Part shown: positions 60,340-64,000 of the stretch, piece by piece | How the letters are laid out: each line of letters opens with the position of its first letter | How positions within the stretch are numbered: the stretch's first letter is position 1 | NCBI GenBank assembly: GCA_015069325.1 | Contig: SVIV01000001.1 | Span: 1-64,000, forward strand | Length of the DNA: 64,000 nucleotides | From: Clostridiales bacterium | GTDB taxonomy: Bacteria > Bacillota > Clostridia > Christensenellales > UBA1242 | Reading direction: 5' to 3' | The notes under the pieces: generated by a model | What the model was told of the DNA's origin: nothing | Seen by the model: only the letters and a program-made list of their open reading frames with translations | Database searches by the model: none | Position numbers and translations under genes: made by a program

Positions 60340-60969
60340 ATGAAAGAGGTAAGCGGTAATAAAAAATTTGTATTAACAATAGCATCACTTTGTATTGCAT
60401 TTTTGGCAATTTGTGGCACTATTATTGGTGTATGGGCAGCAACTAGCCAATCAATCAAGTCGTCTTTTAATGTTCAATATGATGTGGGCGAAAATGTTGC
60501 AGCAAAGATAAGGACTGAATTTACAGACAAAGGGGTAACTGAAATTGCCCATAATGATGACAAAGGCAATAAAGTTACAGATGAAAATGGTTTTGTGGTT
60601 ATCAATGCTCCTGACGAAAATGGCAAATCTGTTGAAATAGGTGATTTTTCATTGACTCCTGCAAATCAAGAAGTTGTGTTTTATTTTACGATTGAAAACA
60701 TTTTAGGAGAAGGTTTTTTAAATATATCTGTAATCGTAACATTAGAAACTCAAAATAATGTTGATTATGAAATTTATTACAGTAATGAAGAAGTTGTTGC
60801 AAGTGAATCGGCAACAGCTGTTGAATCTTGGAGTGAGACTGTATGGCCAGATAATTTGGCGTCGGGACAAACAAGAGTAATCAAGGTTGTAATAGGAGTA
60901 GTAAATGAAAACACTGCAGCTTCTTGTGCAGGAAGTGTTGATTTAGAGTTGAACTATTCAGCAACATAA
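60340..60969 (+). CDS. Stem-module protein without C-terminal repeats
   Basis: A 209-residue third member of the family seen at 27578 and 48984. The N-terminal anchor/signal ends in GTIIGVWAATSQ, followed by the beta domain FNVQYDVGENVAAKIRTEF, VEIGDFSLTPANQEVVFYFT and CAGSVDLELNYSA. It stops where the paralogues begin their linker to the BspA repeats. The GVWAA boundary and all-beta domain recall TasA/camelysin-type matrix proteins exported with SipW-like signals, but I see no SipW peptidase in this window. It has its own promoter and terminator, with SD AAAGGGTG. It may be a fibre subunit or a minimal form of the module. Confidence 0.75.
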   Translation: MKEVSGNKKFVLTIASLCIAFLAICGTIIGVWAATSQSIKSSFNVQYDVGENVAAKIRTEFTDKGVTEIAHNDDKGNKVTDENGFVVINAPDENGKSVEIGDFSLTPANQEVVFYFTIENILGEGFLNISVIVTLETQNNVDYEIYYSNEEVVASESATAVESWSETVWPDNLASGQTRVIKVVIGVVNENTAASCAGSVDLELNYSAT

Positions 60970-60981
60970 TTAAATAAATTT

Positions 60982-61012
60982 AAAAGAGTGCAAGGTTGCA
61001 CTCTTTTTTTTA
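60982..61012 (+). terminator. Terminator after the short stem-module gene
   Basis: Stem AAAAGAGTGCAA (60982-60993) with TTGCACTCTTTT (60996-61007), T-tail. Confidence 0.9.
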
Positions 61013-61046
61013 TTACAATTTACAAAGTTATTGAATACAAATTATT

Positions 61047-61232
61047 ATGGAAAAGAAAATAGAACTTTGTGGTAGTGAACTTGTGGCGCTTGCTGGAAGT
61101 TTGGCCATTGCAATAGCAAAGAAGGTTTGCGATGAAGATTTAAGAAAACTTAGATTTTTCTTCAATTCAATTGCTTCAAATATTGCGATTATTGAAGCAG
61201 AAGGACGAGAACGTAAAGGCAATATTAAATAA
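61047..61232 (+). CDS. Small helical protein, 61 residues
   Basis: The peptide ELVALAGSLAIAIAKKVCDE, DLRKLRFFFNSIASNIAIIEAE has the balanced helix-turn-helix look of a small conserved Clostridia protein family and is not random AT-rich coding. There is no SD. TACAAA at 61036-61041 with TTACAA at 61013-61018 would place transcription at the ATG, that is, a leaderless mRNA. It converges on spmB and overlaps its end by 8 bases. Function unknown. Confidence 0.55.
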   Translation: MEKKIELCGSELVALAGSLAIAIAKKVCDEDLRKLRFFFNSIASNIAIIEAEGRERKGNIK

Positions 61233-61731
61233 TTTTGCACAATAGACAGGCTACAATGCTTCCTACAAGTGCGCAAATTAGGGCTATAGGAATGGCATAC
61301 AATAGTTTTTTTACTTTTGTTTGAGATGTATATAGTGCGGTTACATAAAAAATTGTTTCGCTGCACCCTAAAATTACGCAAGCACAGCGAGAAATATATG
61401 AGTCTGCGCCGTAAGAAAGTAATACATCATTAAGTAGCGCAAAACTTCCAGAGCCGGTGAATGGACGAAGAAGGACAAGCTCTACAAGCTGAGTGGGGAT
61501 ACCTAAAAAATTAAAAATAGGAGAGGTTAATTGAGCGAGTAAATTTGTCAATCCGCTTGCCCGAAGAAGTGCAACTGCAATCATAATAGTCGCAATGTAG
61601 GGAAATATTTCAATTGATAAAGGGATAGCTTTTTTTGCACCTTTTATAAATGTGTCGTAGGTGGCTATCTTTTTATGTTTTGCATAACAAAAAATAAAAA
61701 TAAAAATTAATGGTAAAATATATCCACTCAT
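61225..61731 (-). CDS. spmB: Spore maturation protein B
   Basis: A 168-residue nucleoside-recognition/SpmB family membrane protein with about four or five transmembrane helices. The segment LLRPFTGSGSFALLNDVLLSYGADSYISR and GCSETIFYVTALY are the SpmB signatures. In Bacillus, SpmA and SpmB are needed for spore core dehydration and heat resistance. It begins 4 bases inside the spmA stop and is the second gene of the minus-strand pair. Confidence 0.9.
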   Translation of the reverse strand: MSGYILPLIFIFIFCYAKHKKIATYDTFIKGAKKAIPLSIEIFPYIATIMIAVALLRASGLTNLLAQLTSPIFNFLGIPTQLVELVLLRPFTGSGSFALLNDVLLSYGADSYISRCACVILGCSETIFYVTALYTSQTKVKKLLYAIPIALICALVGSIVACLLCKII

Positions 61732-62306
61732 ATATTTTTTCTCCTTATTTTTTCACGAATTTTACTGCACAACAAAACCAAAGAAATTCCTAAAACGAAA
61801 GTGCAGATAGTGGATAGGAGCGTGGGTAAAATTATGTCGGCAGGATTTGCACTTCCTGCACTTGCGCGAAGTCCGATTATTGTTGTGGGGAGAAGTTGAA
61901 TTGAAGTTGCGTTTAAAACAATAAGCATAATGATTGCGTGAGAAGCGATGGGGCTTCCTTTGTCAAGTCGTTTCATCGCTTGCAGGCCTAGCGGTGTAGA
62001 TGCATTTCCCAGTCCCAACATATTAGCAGACATATTTAGCGCAATCATCTTTGCAGTTTCATTATCATTTATTTTAAAAATCTTTTTAATAAATGGCCGC
62101 AAAAGTTTTGCGAGTTTATCGCCAAGTCCACTTAGTTCCACGATTTCTAATACACCAAGCCAAACTGCATAAACGGCACAAAGTTCTAAAGATAATTTAA
62201 ATGCATCGGTTGACGCATTCAGCATAACGCTAAGCGTTGTTGATGGGGCAGTCCAACATAAAGCACATAGAGATGCTACAACCATAATAAACCAAATTTT
62301 ATTCAT
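61728..62306 (-). CDS. spmA: Spore maturation protein A
   Basis: A 192-residue integral membrane protein of the same nucleoside-recognition fold. Family segments are MKRLDKGSPIASHAIIMLIVLNATSIQLLP and NMLGLGNASTPLGLQAM. About five helices are predicted, and spmB overlaps by 4 bases. The ATG lacks an SD. TATATT at 62312-62317 ends 6 bases before it, so it may be leaderless or under a sporulation sigma factor whose boxes I cannot assign. Confidence 0.9.
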   Translation of the reverse strand: MNKIWFIMVVASLCALCWTAPSTTLSVMLNASTDAFKLSLELCAVYAVWLGVLEIVELSGLGDKLAKLLRPFIKKIFKINDNETAKMIALNMSANMLGLGNASTPLGLQAMKRLDKGSPIASHAIIMLIVLNATSIQLLPTTIIGLRASAGSANPADIILPTLLSTICTFVLGISLVLLCSKIREKIRRKNI

Positions 62307-62350
62307 AATAAAATATATTCATTGAAATTAGATTTAGAAATATCTTTTGC

Positions 62351-62379
62351 TTGATTTTATTGAAAAAACAATATATAAT
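62351..62379 (+). promoter_or_regulatory. Promoter of tatD-rsmA
   Basis: TTGATT at 62351-62356, 17-base spacer, TATAAT at 62374-62379. The start near 62386 supports the tatD ATG at 62422. Confidence 0.75.
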
Positions 62380-62421
62380 TTAATTAATAATGTAAATTTG
62401 TGGATTAAAAAAGGAAATAAA

Positions 62422-63204
62422 ATGAATTTAGAAAAAAGTAATTTAAATTTTGTTGATACTCACGCTCATCTTACAGATTGTGCTTTTGAAGGCGAAATAG
62501 AAACAGTTGTATGTCGAGCTCATGAAAATAATGTGGGTGCTATTATTACTTCGGGTTATGATTTAAAGTCATCAAAAGAAGCAATATTGATATCTGAAAA
62601 ATTTAAAAATGTTTTTGCAAGTATAGGATATTATCCTGAATATTGCGAAAATTTTGATGAAAAATCATTAAAAAACCTTGCAAAAAGCGAAAAAGTTGTT
62701 GCTATTGGTGAAATTGGTTTGCAATATACAGAAAATATGCCGCCGAAAGAAAAACAAATTGATGTTTTTGAAAAACAAATAAAATTGGCGTATGAATTAA
62801 AACTTCCTATTGTTGTGCATTGTCGTGATGCTTATGGGGATTGTTTAGATATTCTAAAAAAGAATAAAGAGTTTTTAAAATTTGGTGGAACTTTGCATTG
62901 TTATGCAGGGAGCAAAGAGATGGCAGAAGAATTTGTTAAACTTGGGCTTCACATATCTATTGGTGGGGTGTCAACATTTAAAAATGCACAAAAAACCAAG
63001 GACGTGGCGAGCGTGGTTTCACTGGATAAAATTTTATTAGAAACAGATTGCCCATATCTTGCTCCAGTTCCTTTTAGGGGAAAAAGAAATGAGCCAATGT
63101 ATATTTTTGTTATAGCTCAAAACTTGGCTGAAATTAAAGGATTGCAAGTGGAAGAAATCGCAAAAAAAACTACTGAAAATGCAAGGAGATTATTTGGTAT
63201 ATGA
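62422..63204 (+). CDS. TatD-family metal-dependent DNase
   Basis: A 260-residue TIM-barrel hydrolase of the TatD family (3'-5' DNase/RNase activity in studied members). Metal ligands are in FVDTHAHL (H14, H16), GEIGLQY (Glu), PIVVHCRDA (His), TLHCYAGS (His) and LLETDCPYL (Asp). A longer open frame begins at 62347, before the promoter. The ATG at 62422 follows AAAAAGGA. It overlaps rsmA by 4 bases. The primase-like nuclease gene rnmV, often between these two, is missing. Confidence 0.9.
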   Translation: MNLEKSNLNFVDTHAHLTDCAFEGEIETVVCRAHENNVGAIITSGYDLKSSKEAILISEKFKNVFASIGYYPEYCENFDEKSLKNLAKSEKVVAIGEIGLQYTENMPPKEKQIDVFEKQIKLAYELKLPIVVHCRDAYGDCLDILKKNKEFLKFGGTLHCYAGSKEMAEEFVKLGLHISIGGVSTFKNAQKTKDVASVVSLDKILLETDCPYLAPVPFRGKRNEPMYIFVIAQNLAEIKGLQVEEIAKKTTENARRLFGI

Positions 63205-63977
63205 TAAATCACGATTTTAAAAAGAAGTTTGGTCAAAATTTTATTTCAGATAAAAATTTAATATCTGCAATTTGTGATGATGCGGGCGTTGAAAATGATG
63301 ATGAAGTGCTTGAAATTGGTGCAGGTGCGGGAAGTTTGACATCGGTTTTAAATGAAAGGGCAAAAAAAGTTGTAAGTTATGAAATAGACAAAGATTTGCA
63401 ATCTCATTTATTGGGTTTAGAACTTGACAAGGCAAAGTTTGTATTTGGCGATATTATGGATTTTTCAATAGAGAACATAGAAAAAGATTTTTCTGACAAT
63501 TATAAGATGATTGCAAACCTGCCTTACTATATCACAACTCCAATTATTTTTAAGTTTTTAAATGGTTCAAACAAAATAAAAAGTTTGACGATTATGGTGC
63601 AAAAAGAAGTTGCAGAAAGAATTGTTGCGTCTTCTGGCGGGAAAGATTATGGCGTGCTTTCTGTTATGATTAAATTTTTCGGTCAGGCAAAGATTACACG
63701 GATAGTATCAAGAAAAATGTTTTTCCCACAGCCAAATGTGGATTCGGCTGTTGTTTCAATTCAAATAGAAAATAAATATCCGCAAATTGATAAAGAAAAA
63801 TTTTATAAATTCATTCAAAATGTGTTTGCTATGAGAAGAAAAACATTGAATAACAATCTTCAACAAGCGGGATATGATAAAGAAAAAATTAAATTGCTTG
63901 GCGAAGAAACCTTAAAGGCAAGGGCTGAAATCTTTGGTCTTGAAAAACTTATTGAAATATATAATGCGGTTAAATAA
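63201..63977 (+). CDS. rsmA: 16S rRNA (adenine1518/1519-N6)-dimethyltransferase
   Basis: A 258-residue SAM-dependent methyltransferase (KsgA) that dimethylates two adenosines near the 3' end of 16S rRNA. It shows KKFGQNFISD at the N-terminus, motif I EIGAGAGSLT (about residues 38-47), motif IV NLPYYITTPI, and the C-terminal FAMRRKTLNNNL region. It starts inside the tatD stop codon (ATGA), so it is translationally coupled. A hairpin with T-tail closes the operon at the window end. Confidence 0.96.
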   Translation: MINHDFKKKFGQNFISDKNLISAICDDAGVENDDEVLEIGAGAGSLTSVLNERAKKVVSYEIDKDLQSHLLGLELDKAKFVFGDIMDFSIENIEKDFSDNYKMIANLPYYITTPIIFKFLNGSNKIKSLTIMVQKEVAERIVASSGGKDYGVLSVMIKFFGQAKITRIVSRKMFFPQPNVDSAVVSIQIENKYPQIDKEKFYKFIQNVFAMRRKTLNNNLQQAGYDKEKIKLLGEETLKARAEIFGLEKLIEIYNAVK

Positions 63978-64000
63978 AATGTGGAAAAAAACCACATTTT
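63976..64000 (+). terminator. Terminator of tatD-rsmA
   Basis: Stem AAAATGTGG (63976-63984) with CCACATTTT (63992-64000). The T-tail continues past the edge of the window. Confidence 0.8.

Noticed and set aside
60340..60969. Truncated pseudogene of the BspA-like proteins
   Set aside because: It has a strong own promoter, SD and terminator, and ends cleanly after the stem domain with no decayed repeats downstream.

Overview
The window is a low-GC, gene-dense stretch from a Bacillota (Firmicutes) chromosome, most likely an uncultured, intestinal-type Clostridia lineage. The reasons are strong AGGAGG-type ribosome binding sites, sigma-A promoters close to TTGACA-17-TATAAT, U-tailed hairpin terminators after almost every operon, the 16S 3' end with the anti-Shine-Dalgarno core, and sporulation-family genes (yabP, yabQ, spmA, spmB and a stand-alone Spo0A DNA-binding domain). 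UGA is used as a stop, so this is not a Mycoplasma-type code. The lineage is inferred from gene content only.

Layout. 1-242: 3' end of a 16S rRNA gene closed by its own terminator, with no tRNA or 23S behind it. 468-5202: glycosyltransferases, a HAD phosphatase and a nucleotidyltransferase/kinase fusion, probably for glycolipid or cell-surface glycan synthesis. 5289-7042: two paralogous WG-repeat-like proteins. 7125-10513: undecaprenyl-diphosphatase and a calcium-type P-ATPase. 10789-18513: a compact housekeeping run, priA-def-fmt-rlmN-rsgA-rpe-like and then cysteine desulfurase/IscU scaffold. 18602-19582: a nucleotidase-like HAD and a Cys-rich small protein (minus strand). 19757-23575: a membrane-anchored subtilisin with eight MBG-like repeats. 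23604-26868 (minus): iron alcohol dehydrogenase, class-3 aldehyde dehydrogenase and a YhhN/lysoplasmalogenase-like membrane protein, plausibly a fatty-aldehyde operon. 26991-32019: acetyltransferase, first BspA-like surface protein, TVP38-like membrane protein, large lipoprotein. 32103-32472: tRNA-Ile and a broken partial copy of it. 32586-37075: exonuclease, Ig-like anchor protein plus extracytoplasmic MBL hydrolase, Spo0A-C protein, pseudouridine synthase, yabP-yabQ-divIC-like. 37162-37236: tRNA-Asn. 37933-48707: a 3297-residue lipoprotein and a smaller doubly anchored lipoprotein. 48984-51119: second BspA-like protein behind a structured leader. 51252-56805: typA, small membrane protein, dnaB, and two envelope proteins. 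56835-57049: gene remnants. 57247-60213: ppdK and rpoZ. 60340-60969: third stem-domain paralogue without repeats. 61047-63977: small protein, spmB/spmA (minus), tatD, rsmA.

How it fits together. The core genes serve translation, replication restart, Fe-S assembly and cell-envelope recycling. Between them sits a large accessory surface-protein inventory: three proteins sharing one N-terminal membrane-anchored stem module, a giant lipoprotein, a repeat-rich protease and several lipoproteins. The most interesting signals are the shared stem module with exchangeable C-termini, the giant lipoprotein pair, the Spo0A effector domain without a receiver, the structured leader before the second BspA-like gene, a set of apparently leaderless genes with a -10 box 6-7 bases from the start codon, and the fragmented tRNA-Ile copy.
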